Below are positions 51,092 to 59,928 of a DNA stretch of 64,000 bases, in pieces; the first letter of the stretch is position 1, and every line of letters starts with the position of its first letter. The translations under genes and the position numbers were made by a program. The stretch is from UBA10347 sp905182135. Its GTDB lineage: Bacteria > Actinomycetota > Acidimicrobiia > Acidimicrobiales > UBA10347. Under the pieces are notes generated by a model, which saw only the letters and a list, made by a program, of their open reading frames with translations, had not been told where the DNA came from and ran no database searches. Location: contig CAWUSE010000005.1 in assembly GCA_963925805.1 (NCBI GenBank), positions 1 to 64,000 on the forward strand, read 5' to 3'.

Positions 51092-53028
51092 GCTTGAAGG
51101 TCGGAGAACTCAACAGCAACCTGCCGCAAGGCGCTACCGACAACATCGCTGAAGCATGGACGAACCATAAGTTCGACATGAAGCTGGTAAACCCAGCAAA
51201 CAAGCGCAAGTTCGACGTCATCGTCGTCGGTAGCGGGTTGGCCGGTTCAAGCGCCGCCGCCACCATGGCCGAGCTTGGCTACAACGTCAAAGTCTTCACG
51301 TACAACGACTCACCTCGTCGTGCGCACAGCATTGCCGCCCAGGGTGGCATTAACGGCGCCAAGAACTACCAGAACGACGGTGACTCAGTGCACCGCCTGT
51401 TCTACGACACCGTCAAGGGTGGCGACTTCCGCAGCCGCGAAGCCAACGTGCACCGCCTAGCCGAGGTCAGCGTCGACATCATCGATCAGGCCACCGCTCA
51501 AGGTGTTCCCTTCGCCCGTGACTATGGCGGCTTGCTCGACAACCGTTCGTTCGGTGGCGCTCAGGTATCACGCACGTTCTACGCCCGTGGCCAGACCGGC
51601 CAGCAGTTGCTCCTCGGTGCCTACTCGGCACTGATGCGCCAAGTCGGGGCAGGCACTGTTGAACTGCACACCCGCACCGAAATGCTCGACCTAGTCGTAC
51701 ATGACGGCGCTGCTCGTGGCATCGTGGTCCGCGACCTAGTCACTGGCGAAGTCACCTCGCACTCCGCTCACGCCGTCGTGTTGGCAACCGGTGGCTACGG
51801 CAACGTGTACTACCTGTCGACAAACGCCATGATGTGTAACGTCACCGCTGCGTGGCGCGCCCACCGCCGTGGCGCCTTGTTCGCCAACCCGTGTTACACG
51901 CAGATCCACCCAACGTGTATCCCGTCAAGCGACGAATTCCAGTCCAAGCTCACACTCATGTCCGAGTCACTGCGTAACGACGGCCGCATCTGGGTTCCCG
52001 ACGCATTCGAAGAATCCCGATCCGCAGCCGACGTTCCCGAGTCTGACCGCGACTACTACCTCGAGCGTAAGTACCCCGCCTTTGGCAACCTGGTCCCTCG
52101 TGACGTTGCATCTCGTAACGCCAAAACTGTGGTCGACCAAGGCAAGGGTGTTGGCCCGATGAAGAACGGCGTTTACCTAGACTTCGCCGACGCAATCGGC
52201 CGCCTAGGTGAAGATTCCATCAGGGAAAAGTACGGCAATCTGTTCGACATGTACGAGCGCATCACGGGTGAAGACCCGTATAAGCAGCCAATGCGCATCT
52301 ACCCAGCGACCCACTACACAATGGGCGGACTGTGGGTCGACTACGAACTACAGTCAAACGTTCCTGGTCTGTTCTGTGTCGGCGAAGCAAACTTCTCTGA
52401 TCACGGCGCTAACCGCTTGGGCGCTTCGGCCCTTATGCAGGGTCTCGCCGACGGTTACTTCGTTCTGCCCTACACAATCGGCAACTATCTCGCTGACCAG
52501 TTGGGCGATGCCCCAATGAACAGCAATGACGCAGCCTTCGGTGCGGTCGAAGCCGAAGTACAAGATCGGACTAACCGCTGGCTCGCAACCAACGGCACCA
52601 AGTCGGTCGACTATTACCACCGTGAGCTCGGCAAGCTCGTGTGGAACTACATCGGAATGGAGCGCGACGAGAACGGCCTTGAAAAGGCCATCAGTGAAAT
52701 CCCGGCACTCAAGGCCGAGTACTACAAGAACGTCCGCGTTCTCGGCAGCGGTGAGTCGCTCAACCAGTCGCTCGAAAAGGCTGGTCGTGTGGCCGACTTC
52801 TTCGAACTAGCTGAGCTCAAGGCTCGCGATGCACTAGCCCGAGAGGAAAGCTGCGGCGGTCACTTCCGAGTCGAGCATCAAGATGCCGAGGGTGAAGCCG
52901 ACCGCGACGATGAGAACTTCCAGCACGTTGCCGCCTGGGAGTGGACCGGCGAAGACAACGTCCAGAACCGGCACAAAGAAGAACTCGAATTTAACTACGT
53001 CAAACCCAGCAAGCGTTCCTACAAGTAG
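51088..53028 (+). CDS. sdhA: Succinate dehydrogenase/fumarate reductase flavoprotein subunit
   Basis: A 646-residue flavoprotein that oxidises succinate. FDVIVVGSGLAGSSAAATMA binds FAD, HSIAAQGGINGAKNYQNDGD holds the covalent FAD His, and HPTCIPSSDEFQSKL and the THYTMGGLWVDYE segment belong to the active site. FCVGEANFSDHGANRLGASA binds FAD from the C-terminal side. Normal length. Middle gene of sdhCAB. Confidence 0.95.
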   Translation: MSLKVGELNSNLPQGATDNIAEAWTNHKFDMKLVNPANKRKFDVIVVGSGLAGSSAAATMAELGYNVKVFTYNDSPRRAHSIAAQGGINGAKNYQNDGDSVHRLFYDTVKGGDFRSREANVHRLAEVSVDIIDQATAQGVPFARDYGGLLDNRSFGGAQVSRTFYARGQTGQQLLLGAYSALMRQVGAGTVELHTRTEMLDLVVHDGAARGIVVRDLVTGEVTSHSAHAVVLATGGYGNVYYLSTNAMMCNVTAAWRAHRRGALFANPCYTQIHPTCIPSSDEFQSKLTLMSESLRNDGRIWVPDAFEESRSAADVPESDRDYYLERKYPAFGNLVPRDVASRNAKTVVDQGKGVGPMKNGVYLDFADAIGRLGEDSIREKYGNLFDMYERITGEDPYKQPMRIYPATHYTMGGLWVDYELQSNVPGLFCVGEANFSDHGANRLGASALMQGLADGYFVLPYTIGNYLADQLGDAPMNSNDAAFGAVEAEVQDRTNRWLATNGTKSVDYYHRELGKLVWNYIGMERDENGLEKAISEIPALKAEYYKNVRVLGSGESLNQSLEKAGRVADFFELAELKARDALAREESCGGHFRVEHQDAEGEADRDDENFQHVAAWEWTGEDNVQNRHKEELEFNYVKPSKRSYK

Positions 53029-53042
53029 CGCCGGAGACCATC

Positions 53043-53819
53043 ATGGAAGAAACACTTAACATCACGCTTAAGGTCTGGCGCCAAGACGGCCCCGATGAAC
53101 GCGGCCGATTCGAGACCTACGACGCGCCAAACATCGGCACCGACATGTCGTTCCTCGAGATGCTCGATGTCGTCAACGAGAATTTGAACGAAGACGGCAA
53201 CGAGCCGATCGCATTCGAGAGTGACTGTCGCGAAGGTATCTGCGGCACCTGTGACCTTATGATCGATGGCAAGGCGCACGGCCCTGAGAAGGGCACGGCC
53301 ACATGTCAGCTGCACATGCGCAAATACTCCGACGGTGACACCATCGTGATCGAGCCGTTCCGCGCGGCCTCGTTCCCGATTCTCAAGGACCTTGCAGTCA
53401 ATCGTTCGGCACTTGACGCCATCGTCATGGCCGGCGGTTTCATCTCGGTCAACACCGGTGCTGCACCCGATGCCAACCTGATTCCGGTTCCTAAGGAAGC
53501 ATCTGATCAGGCCTTCGACGCCGCTGCATGCATTGGTTGTGGCGCCTGCGTCGCCGCCTGTCCAAACAGTGCCGCCCAGTTGTTCACCAGCGCCAAGATT
53601 CAGCACATGAACCTGCTACCCCAGGGTCAAGCCGAACGTTGGAAGCGGACCGAGGCCATGGTCGAGACCATGGAAATGTTCTTCGGCAGCTGCACCAACC
53701 ATGGCGAATGCCACGATGCATGCCCCAAAGAGATCCCACTCGATCTCATCGCTTGGACCAATCGTGACTACATCAAGTCCAAGAACAAGAACCGCAAGCT
53801 CGCTGGCCAAAAAGGCTAG
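53043..53819 (+). CDS. sdhB: Succinate dehydrogenase iron-sulfur subunit
   Basis: A 258-residue electron-transfer subunit. The 2Fe-2S cluster ligands are in SDCREGICGTCDLMIDG and TCQLHM, the 4Fe-4S in ACIGCGACVAACPNSAA and the 3Fe-4S region in CTNHGECHDACPKEIPLDLI. Starts 14 bases after sdhA. Last gene of the operon; a terminator follows. Confidence 0.96.
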   Translation: MEETLNITLKVWRQDGPDERGRFETYDAPNIGTDMSFLEMLDVVNENLNEDGNEPIAFESDCREGICGTCDLMIDGKAHGPEKGTATCQLHMRKYSDGDTIVIEPFRAASFPILKDLAVNRSALDAIVMAGGFISVNTGAAPDANLIPVPKEASDQAFDAAACIGCGACVAACPNSAAQLFTSAKIQHMNLLPQGQAERWKRTEAMVETMEMFFGSCTNHGECHDACPKEIPLDLIAWTNRDYIKSKNKNRKLAGQKG

Positions 53820-53842
53820 CCGAGACACAACCCTTTCGATCA

Positions 53843-53885
53843 CGAGCCCGCTGCCCTTCGGGGTGGCGGGCTCGTCCTCGTTTTT
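53843..53885 (+). terminator. Rho-independent terminator of sdhCAB
   Basis: Stem CGAGCCCGC / GCGGGCTCG with inner pairs around a TTCGGGG loop, followed 6 bases later by TTTTT. Confidence 0.85.
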
Positions 53886-54074
53886 AGTTAGATGTGCAAC
53901 AGCTCCGTCGGCGCCTCCTGAACGTCTGCTACGCCACCAACACTGGGACCTGGGCGAACGTACAAGTCAATTCTTGTTATGGGTTGCGAAGCGCCATGGC
54001 TTCGAGATCGCTTCAGGCCCCGCTCTATCCCCGTCAGGCAGTCATACATATGCCTGCCATCGACAGGTAGTCAC

Positions 54075-54371
54075 TTACACCGGTGTTACCGAGACCGAAT
54101 GTGACCATGTCGCAGCTAACAGCTGTGCGGCTCGTGAGTTCAAGTGAACCGACGACACGGCGTTTGTGCCTCCATTAGAGATGGGATCAAATGGTGCTGT
54201 CGCTCCGGAGATTTGGGCTACGAGCGCAATACCGTCGCTCCATCGACCTTCAAACATCACTCCCGGCGCATGGGAACTGGACCCACAGCCAATAATGGCA
54301 AGTGCAAGAGCGACAATAAATCCAAGCCGAGGAAGCAACGGCAGCCAATCATGACGTCGAGATATCTTCAT
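54075..54371 (-). CDS. Small lipoprotein of unknown function
   Basis: A 98-residue protein with a lipoprotein signal: basic MKISRRHD, helix RLGFIVALALAIIG and lipobox LAIIGC at about residue 28-33, then a short Ser/Ala-rich mature part (about 65 residues) with no known domain. GGAAGGG lies before ATG 54371. The gene follows a secreted Arg/Gly-rich protein in the same direction with a hairpin between them. Confidence 0.6.
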   Translation of the reverse strand: MKISRRHDWLPLLPRLGFIVALALAIIGCGSSSHAPGVMFEGRWSDGIALVAQISGATAPFDPISNGGTNAVSSVHLNSRAAQLLAATWSHSVSVTPV

Positions 54372-54402
54372 GGGTTGGGCCCTTCCGAAAAGTGGCAGTG
54401 CT

Positions 54403-54426
54403 CCGACATCGCACAGGCGATGTCGG
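54403..54426 (-). terminator. Hairpin between two secreted-protein genes
   Basis: Perfect 10-bp stem CCGACATCGC / GCGATGTCGG with a 4-base loop, 110 bases downstream of the Arg/Gly-rich gene and 32 bases upstream of the lipoprotein start. A short ACTTTTC follows on the minus strand, so it may act as a weak terminator or attenuator. Confidence 0.5.
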
Positions 54427-54536
54427 GGCATTGCTGGCACATATAGAAGCGGCCTCCAACTAGTCGCCAGCCCAAGCCGGGAGGGGATTCAACAGTTAGC
54501 GCCTGGTGCCAGTCAAAGCCTGCTACGTACGGGCAA

Positions 54537-55091
54537 CTATGCAGTTGGTGCTTCGCCGCCGCCCCGAGGGCCGCGATCGCCGCGAGGGCCACGATCGCCA
54601 CGACCCTCGCCGCGACCCTCGCCGCGACCCTCGCCGCGACGCTCGCCGGGAGTCGCATTGACCCGTTCAGTTACACGCTCTCTGAGACCAGCAATACGCT
54701 CGTTGGCTTCTTCCTGAGTCAGATCACCAGTAACAACATGTTCCTGGATGAGGGCAGTCTTGGACTCGACGATGGCATCAACGACGGTTTGGACAGCAAC
54801 ACCCTGGTCCGCAGCGACATCAGCGATGTTCTGACCAGCCTCACGGGCTGTCTGCAGCACGTCTTCGCCAACACCTAGTGCGTCGGTCAGTACAGCAATT
54901 CGCTCGGCGTGGCGGGCTGCTCGGTTTTCTTGGCGCTCTGCTCGTCGAGCATCTTGTACTTGCTCGGTTGGTGCTTCTTGCGCCTCAGCATTATTTGGGA
55001 CAACAGCGGTTACACCCAGTGCAGTGAGCCCGATCAGGCCTGCTGCAATTGCCTTCTTGATTCCTTGCATCTTCATTCCTTGCATCTTCAT
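54537..55091 (-). CDS. Secreted protein with Arg/Gly-rich C-terminal repeats
   Basis: A 184-residue protein. After a doubled start (MKMQGMKMQG) it has a Sec signal (AIAAGLIGLTALGVTAVV, cleavage near AEA-Q). The mature part is a charged helical region containing LGVGEDVLQTAREAGQNIAD and LTQEEANERIAGLRERVTER, then a low-complexity tail of GERRGEGRGEGRG and GDRGPRG repeats. The helical part resembles small exported DUF-type proteins with repeated ELGV-like helices, unassigned. The repeats come from GC-rich 12-15 bp units. Confidence 0.65.
   Translation of the reverse strand: MKMQGMKMQGIKKAIAAGLIGLTALGVTAVVPNNAEAQEAPTEQVQDARRAERQENRAARHAERIAVLTDALGVGEDVLQTAREAGQNIADVAADQGVAVQTVVDAIVESKTALIQEHVVTGDLTQEEANERIAGLRERVTERVNATPGERRGEGRGEGRGEGRGDRGPRGDRGPRGGGEAPTA
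55062..55091 (-). repeat. Tandem 15-bp duplication containing the start codon
   Basis: Minus strand ATGAAGATGCAAGGA twice, giving MKMQGMKMQG, so the gene has alternative in-frame starts. Same type of event as at the anti-sigma gene. Confidence 0.92.
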
Positions 55092-55524
55092 TTCTGCTAT
55101 CCGTTCCTCCGGCGAGTGGCCGGTGTTCGATTGGTACAGAAACCATCTTGTCGATACTTATTGAAGCGTTTGCATGGCGACGGTAAGAGTTCTGACAATG
55201 TCGGTAAGAATGTCCTTACCTTGTGGCACCTCGGCCATGACCTCTCGTTTGAATTGTCGGATACGGGCTGGTTGGGAAGCTCTCATCATCAGAGGTGATG
55301 CAACCAAACAGAAAATTCGGGCTCAAATCGGCACCGCACATCTCGTCCTTGATACGTGGTGAAGAACCGCCTAACCAATCCCAGTTATTGGGATATCGGC
55401 AAATCTCACCACTACCGTTTCCAATCTCGACGGAATGCGGTACCAGAGTCTCCCAACTCGAACGGGCGCATGTCACAGAAACGATGAGACCTGAGGCTCA
55501 CCCCGACGCATAGGGTGGCAATCA
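55092..55524. other. Divergent intergenic region
   Basis: About 430 bases between the secreted-protein gene and the MFS gene. Stop-rich in all frames apart from short random stretches; no RNA or clear promoter is recognised. Confidence 0.4.
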
Positions 55525-56847
55525 ATGCAACAGATGAATCCCGTGTGGCGGGCGCGCAATAACATGCGCGAGTTTCACGGATGGCGGGTCTCGCTGGCTG
55601 GTTCGATCATCTGGGCCTTGCAAAGCCTGGTGTGGTCCCAGGGCTACGGAAACATCGCTGTTGTTCTTGAAAACCAGTTCGGCTGGTCCAAGACATTCTT
55701 GGCATTTGGTGCATCGCTGCGCAGCGCCGAGGCAGCAATCCTTGGTGTTCCTTTAGGTATTGCACTCAAGCGTTACAACATCGGGCACATCATGAAGGTG
55801 GGCGCCGTCGCCCAGACCATCGGTTTCCTGATCCTGTCGCAGGTGCAGAACAAGGCCGGCTTTATCACTGCGATTGTCGTGATCACCATTGGCGCCACGC
55901 TTGCAGGATTCTTGACGATCACCGCCACAGTCGTTGGCTGGTTCGAGCGAAAGCGCGCCCGAGCGTTGTCTTTCAGTTCGATGGGATTCGCCATTGGTGG
56001 CGTCTGCGCACCGTTCATGGTGTGGGGCTTTCGACTAATCGGCTGGCGATGGACCGTGGGAATCGCTGGAACCATCCTCGGAATCTTCGTCTGGCGACTC
56101 GCCGAAACAATGGGTGTACGCCGCGAAGAAACCGGTGAACCGGTCGACGGCATCAGCCCCAGCAAGGTGTCAGAAACACCACGAGCCGAAGGAGTCCAAG
56201 ACGCCCACTTCACAACGAGCGAAGCCGTGCGCACTCATTCGTTCTGGATGATCGCCCTCGGCCATGGTGCCGCATTGCTGGTTGTCAGCAGCGTGCTCAC
56301 GCTCCTGCCTCTCTATCTCACCGAAGATCGCGGCTTCAGCGCAGGTCGCGCTGCCCTCATTGCCGGCTTCGTGCCACTCTTTCAGTTCATCGGCACCTTT
56401 ACCGGCGGCTACTTAGGCGACCGGTTCAACAAACGCTTGATCGCAGGCGTGGCAATGCTGATGCATGGTTCAGGATTGTTAGCCATGGTCTACTTCGACA
56501 CTTGGATCACGATCGGCGTGTTCGTTGTATTGCACGGTCTCGCCTGGGGCCTGCGAGGCCCGCAGATGGCAGCACTTCGAGCTGACTACTTCGGGTCAAG
56601 TTCCTTCGGCCCAATCATGGGGCTCTCATCGCTGATCATCACCTGCTTTGCGGTCACTGGCCCTGTCCTTGCCGGGTACTTGGCTGACCGCACCGGCGAC
56701 TTCCAACTCGGATTCACGATCTTGTCTCTAGGCACCATCGCCGGCTTCATCTTCTTTGTGTTCGCCACACCTCCAAAACGAATCCCAGCATCAGCCACTG
56801 CAGCGTCGGCATCGGCATCGGCATCGGCGAACAGGGACGACCTGTGA
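55525..56847 (+). CDS. MFS transporter (monocarboxylate/oxalate-formate antiporter type)
   Basis: A 440-residue permease with twelve helices by eye. The N-terminal FHGWRVSLAGSIIWALQSL and the loop between helices 2 and 3 are typical of the oxalate:formate/monocarboxylate group; FFVFATPPKRIPAS ends the last helix. The central loop (about residues 195-235) is charged. The C-terminal tail ASASASASANRDDL stems from a GCATCG repeat. The stop overlaps the next gene's GTG. Substrate unknown. Confidence 0.87.
   Translation: MQQMNPVWRARNNMREFHGWRVSLAGSIIWALQSLVWSQGYGNIAVVLENQFGWSKTFLAFGASLRSAEAAILGVPLGIALKRYNIGHIMKVGAVAQTIGFLILSQVQNKAGFITAIVVITIGATLAGFLTITATVVGWFERKRARALSFSSMGFAIGGVCAPFMVWGFRLIGWRWTVGIAGTILGIFVWRLAETMGVRREETGEPVDGISPSKVSETPRAEGVQDAHFTTSEAVRTHSFWMIALGHGAALLVVSSVLTLLPLYLTEDRGFSAGRAALIAGFVPLFQFIGTFTGGYLGDRFNKRLIAGVAMLMHGSGLLAMVYFDTWITIGVFVVLHGLAWGLRGPQMAALRADYFGSSSFGPIMGLSSLIITCFAVTGPVLAGYLADRTGDFQLGFTILSLGTIAGFIFFVFATPPKRIPASATAASASASASANRDDL
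56802..56828 (+). repeat. GCATCG hexanucleotide repeat at the 3' end of the MFS gene
   Basis: About four and a half units of (GCATCG), in frame, encoding an Ala-Ser tail next to the stop codon. Confidence 0.85.
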
Positions 56848-57755
56848 ACCCGAGAGATCTCATCAGCAATGCTGCCCGGGGTTTTATCATGGGCGCAGCC
56901 GACATCGTGCCTGGCATCAGCGGCGGCACGATTGCGTTACTCCTCGGCATCTATGAACGCCTACTGGCGTCAATCCGCACAGGTGCTCGGTCGTTAGGGC
57001 GGTTGGCACGAGGCGACCTCGGCGGCTTTATTGCACAACTCAAAGCGATCGAATGGGCCTTCATTGGCCCTCTACTAGCCGGTATCGCCGCTGCGTTCGT
57101 GGTTCTGGCTTCAGTCATCGACCGACTACTCACCAACGAGCCTGAGGCCATGGCCGGGTTGTTTTTTGGTCTGGTGTTAGCGTCAATTCTGATCGCCTGG
57201 CAGATGTTGAACAACCGGGACAGCACACGCATTATCGTGCTGGTGTCCATCGCAGTTGTGTCGTTCTTTATTCTGGGCCTGCAGTCCATTTCGGTGACTG
57301 ACCCTGGCCTGGTTCTCTTCTTCTTCACCGGTGCCATCGCCATCTGCGCGATGATCCTTCCCGGCATCAGCGGATCATTCCTGATGCTGATGCTTGGCAT
57401 GTACACCGCATTCGTAGGCACCGTGCACGATCAAGAGCTCACAAACCTGGCGGTTTTTGCCCTGGGTGCTCTTGCAGGTCTCGCTGCGTTCAGCACATTG
57501 TTGTCATGGATTCTCGAACACCATCGAGACACATTATTGGCAGCGCTCATCGGTTTGATGGGTGGGTCACTACGGGTGTTATGGCCATGGCCCAACGGCG
57601 TTGGAACAATTGATGACTCTGCCGCCAAACAGATTAATGGTACGGCAGTCGATCTTCCTGCCGGCTTTGCTGACGCCTGGCTGCCACTACTCCTCGGCCT
57701 CGTTGCCTTTACGGTCGTTCTCGCTCTGCACAGGTTTACCCCCGATGAAACCTAA
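56844..57755 (+). CDS. DUF368 family membrane protein
   Basis: A 303-residue protein with about eight helices. The N-terminal signature ARGFIMGAADIVPGISGGTI and the second-half copy CAMILPGISGSFLMLMLGMY are the two pseudo-repeats of DUF368, a family that includes proposed polyprenyl-phosphate flippases. Begins at GTG 56844, overlapping the MFS stop (GTGA). The transport role is family knowledge and not shown here. Confidence 0.9.
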   Translation: MNPRDLISNAARGFIMGAADIVPGISGGTIALLLGIYERLLASIRTGARSLGRLARGDLGGFIAQLKAIEWAFIGPLLAGIAAAFVVLASVIDRLLTNEPEAMAGLFFGLVLASILIAWQMLNNRDSTRIIVLVSIAVVSFFILGLQSISVTDPGLVLFFFTGAIAICAMILPGISGSFLMLMLGMYTAFVGTVHDQELTNLAVFALGALAGLAAFSTLLSWILEHHRDTLLAALIGLMGGSLRVLWPWPNGVGTIDDSAAKQINGTAVDLPAGFADAWLPLLLGLVAFTVVLALHRFTPDET

Positions 57756-57969
57756 CCAGCTGGCTAAACCGCCAACAAGGACGACACCGTCGGGCCTTCT
57801 CCGCTGAAATGGTGTCCATCTCGATCAAGGTGGATCCCAAACGTTCAAGGTCATTCTTTATGCCCGTAAGTGAGGTGGCGCTCGCTATCGCGTCGAGATT
57901 ACAGATCATGATCAGAGCAATTACCAGGCCCGCTAGTTCATCACCTAGGGACGAACAAGACTGAGACAT
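57736..57969 (-). CDS. Possible small protein, convergent with the DUF368 gene
   Basis: A 77-codon frame with ATG at 57969: SSLGDELAGLVIALIMICNL followed by DAIASATSLTGIKND and a charged region ending RRCRPCWRFSQLV. Mixed hydrophobic and acidic composition looks coding, and no other gene occupies the strand. It overlaps the DUF368 3' end by 20 bases. No RBS; it may be a relic. Confidence 0.35.
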   Translation of the reverse strand: MSQSCSSLGDELAGLVIALIMICNLDAIASATSLTGIKNDLERLGSTLIEMDTISAEKARRCRPCWRFSQLVRFHRG

Positions 57970-58024
57970 GAGATTGCTCGTCTTCCCATTACTTCGCGCT
58001 GTACACGGGCCGCGATGATGTGGC

Positions 58025-59854
58025 ATGGCATCTGCACTGTCCATCACCTCTCCGCTGCAAGGCACGATCTGGCAATTAAAGGTCGCCGTTGGAGATGAGG
58101 TCCGCGAAGGGCAAGAACTCATCATCATCGAGTCGATGAAAATGGAACACCCAATCAAGGCACCGGAGTCAGGCGTAATCAGCCTGATTCGAGTCGAAGA
58201 AGGGAGCACGGTCACCAAGGGCGAGAAGATACTCGAGCTAACTCCCCAAGAGATCAGCGCCCCAGTTGCGGTAACCGAAGGTCCAGCCAGCTCAACCAAA
58301 GAACGCTCCGACCTGGCCGAGGTTCACGAACGCCACGCCAAGGGATACGACGAGGCACGGCCTGAACGAGTTGCGAAACGACGTGCACGTAATCAGCGCA
58401 CCGCCCGAGAGAACATTGCCGATCTCATCGACGAAGGCAGCTTGATCGAATACGGACCGTTGGTGATTGCGCCGCAGCGTCGACGCCGTGAACTGCAAGA
58501 CCTCATCGATAACACCCCGGCTGATGGGATGGTCAGCGGAATCGCCACCGTCAACGGTGAGATCTTCGATGAAGAGGTAGCTCAGACCGTCGTTATCTCA
58601 TACGACTACATGGTGCTGGCAGGGACCCAAGGCGGTCAGAACCACCGTAAGAAGGACCGCATGTTCGAGTTGGCCGAGCGCCAACAGTTACCGGTCGTCT
58701 TCTTCACTGAAGGCGGCGGCGGACGTCCGGGTGACACAGATGGTGTGGGCTTCGCCGGGCTCGACTGCTTGGCGTTTGCCTACTGGGGTAAGTTGTCTGG
58801 CCTCGTGCCGATGATTGGCATCAACTCGGGCTATTGCTTTGCGGGCAATGCCGCCATCTTGGCGTGCTGCGACGTCATCATCGCGACCGACGACTCCCAC
58901 ATCGGCATGGCTGGCCCGGCCATGATCGAAGGTGGCGGCCTAGGGACCTATCACCCCACCGAAATCGGGCCAATTGACGTACAAGAAGCCAACGGTGTGG
59001 TCGACATTCGTGTCGCCGATGAAGCCGAAGGTGTGGCCGTCGCTAAAAAATACCTGAGCTACTTCCAAGGCCGGTTGCCTGAATGGCAGATCCCCGACCA
59101 GGATGCATTGCGCCATGTGGTGCCCGAGAACCGCAAGCAGATCTACGACATGCGCGACGTGATCGATGGATTGTTCGACATCGACTCAGTGCTCGAGCTT
59201 CGGCCTAAATGGGGCGACGGCATGATCACTTGTCTGGCCCGCATGGACGGCCGTCCTGTCGGCGTGATCGCCAACAACCCTCATCATCTCGGTGGAGCCA
59301 TCGACGCCACCGCTGCGGACAAGTCGGCACGGTTCATGCAATTGTGCGAAGCCCATGGCTTGCCCATCGTCTTTCTGTGCGACACACCCGGCTTCATGGT
59401 TGGGCCCGAAAGCGAGCAAGAAGGCATGGTCCGTCGTGCCGGGCGTCTGTTCGTCGTTGGCGCCAGCCTGAGTGTTCCCTTTATGACGATCATCACCCGC
59501 AAGGGTTATGGACTGGGAGCACAAGGTATGACCGGTGGCGGCTTCAAGCAGCCGCTGTTCACCGTGGCATGGCCGACAGGAGAAGTCGGCGGTATGGGCT
59601 TGGAAGGCGCTGTGGCTCTCGGGTATCGAAAAGAGCTCGAAGCAGTCAAGGACCTAGCCGAGCGCGAAGTCTTGTATGACAAGATGGTCGACAAGATGTA
59701 CGAACATGGCAAGGCCGTATCGGCTGCCTCATACTTCGAGTTCGACGACGTCATCGACCCAGCAGACAGTCGCAAATGGATCATGACCGCTCTTCGATCT
59801 GCACCGTCACGCGAAGTAACGCCCAAGCGACACCGCCCCGTCGATACCGTCTAG
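58025..59854 (+). CDS. Biotin carrier domain fused to acyl-CoA carboxylase carboxyltransferase
   Basis: A 609-residue fusion. Residues 1-75 are a biotinyl domain with IIIESMKMEHPIKAPESGVI, Lys39 in MKM being the biotin site. After a linker (about residues 80-110) comes a full carboxyltransferase of the propionyl/methylcrotonyl type: MVSGIATVNGEIF, VFFTEGGGGRPGDTDGVGFA, CDTPGFMVGPESEQEGMVRR and GYGLGAQGMTGGGF. The usual arrangement has the biotin domain on the carboxylase subunit. No biotin carboxylase gene is in the window, so a partner must lie elsewhere. The acyl-CoA substrate is unknown. Confidence 0.92.
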   Translation: MASALSITSPLQGTIWQLKVAVGDEVREGQELIIIESMKMEHPIKAPESGVISLIRVEEGSTVTKGEKILELTPQEISAPVAVTEGPASSTKERSDLAEVHERHAKGYDEARPERVAKRRARNQRTARENIADLIDEGSLIEYGPLVIAPQRRRRELQDLIDNTPADGMVSGIATVNGEIFDEEVAQTVVISYDYMVLAGTQGGQNHRKKDRMFELAERQQLPVVFFTEGGGGRPGDTDGVGFAGLDCLAFAYWGKLSGLVPMIGINSGYCFAGNAAILACCDVIIATDDSHIGMAGPAMIEGGGLGTYHPTEIGPIDVQEANGVVDIRVADEAEGVAVAKKYLSYFQGRLPEWQIPDQDALRHVVPENRKQIYDMRDVIDGLFDIDSVLELRPKWGDGMITCLARMDGRPVGVIANNPHHLGGAIDATAADKSARFMQLCEAHGLPIVFLCDTPGFMVGPESEQEGMVRRAGRLFVVGASLSVPFMTIITRKGYGLGAQGMTGGGFKQPLFTVAWPTGEVGGMGLEGAVALGYRKELEAVKDLAEREVLYDKMVDKMYEHGKAVSAASYFEFDDVIDPADSRKWIMTALRSAPSREVTPKRHRPVDTV

Positions 59855-59900
59855 CGTTCTTTCTGACTATTCGACACCAACCAGAATCGGTCGCACAAAG

Positions 59901-59928
59901 AACCCAACCCCACCTAAGGTGTTGGGTT
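59901..59928. terminator. Probable bidirectional terminator
   Basis: Inverted repeat AACCCAAC / GTTGGGTT with inner CACCT/AGGT pairing, between two convergent genes; it overlaps the last codon of the minus-strand gene. No long T-run, so the strength is uncertain. Confidence 0.6.

Noticed and set aside
54537..54660. CRISPR-like array of GACCCTCGCCGCGA units
   Set aside because: No spacers; the units are in-frame codon repeats for a Gly/Arg-rich tail.
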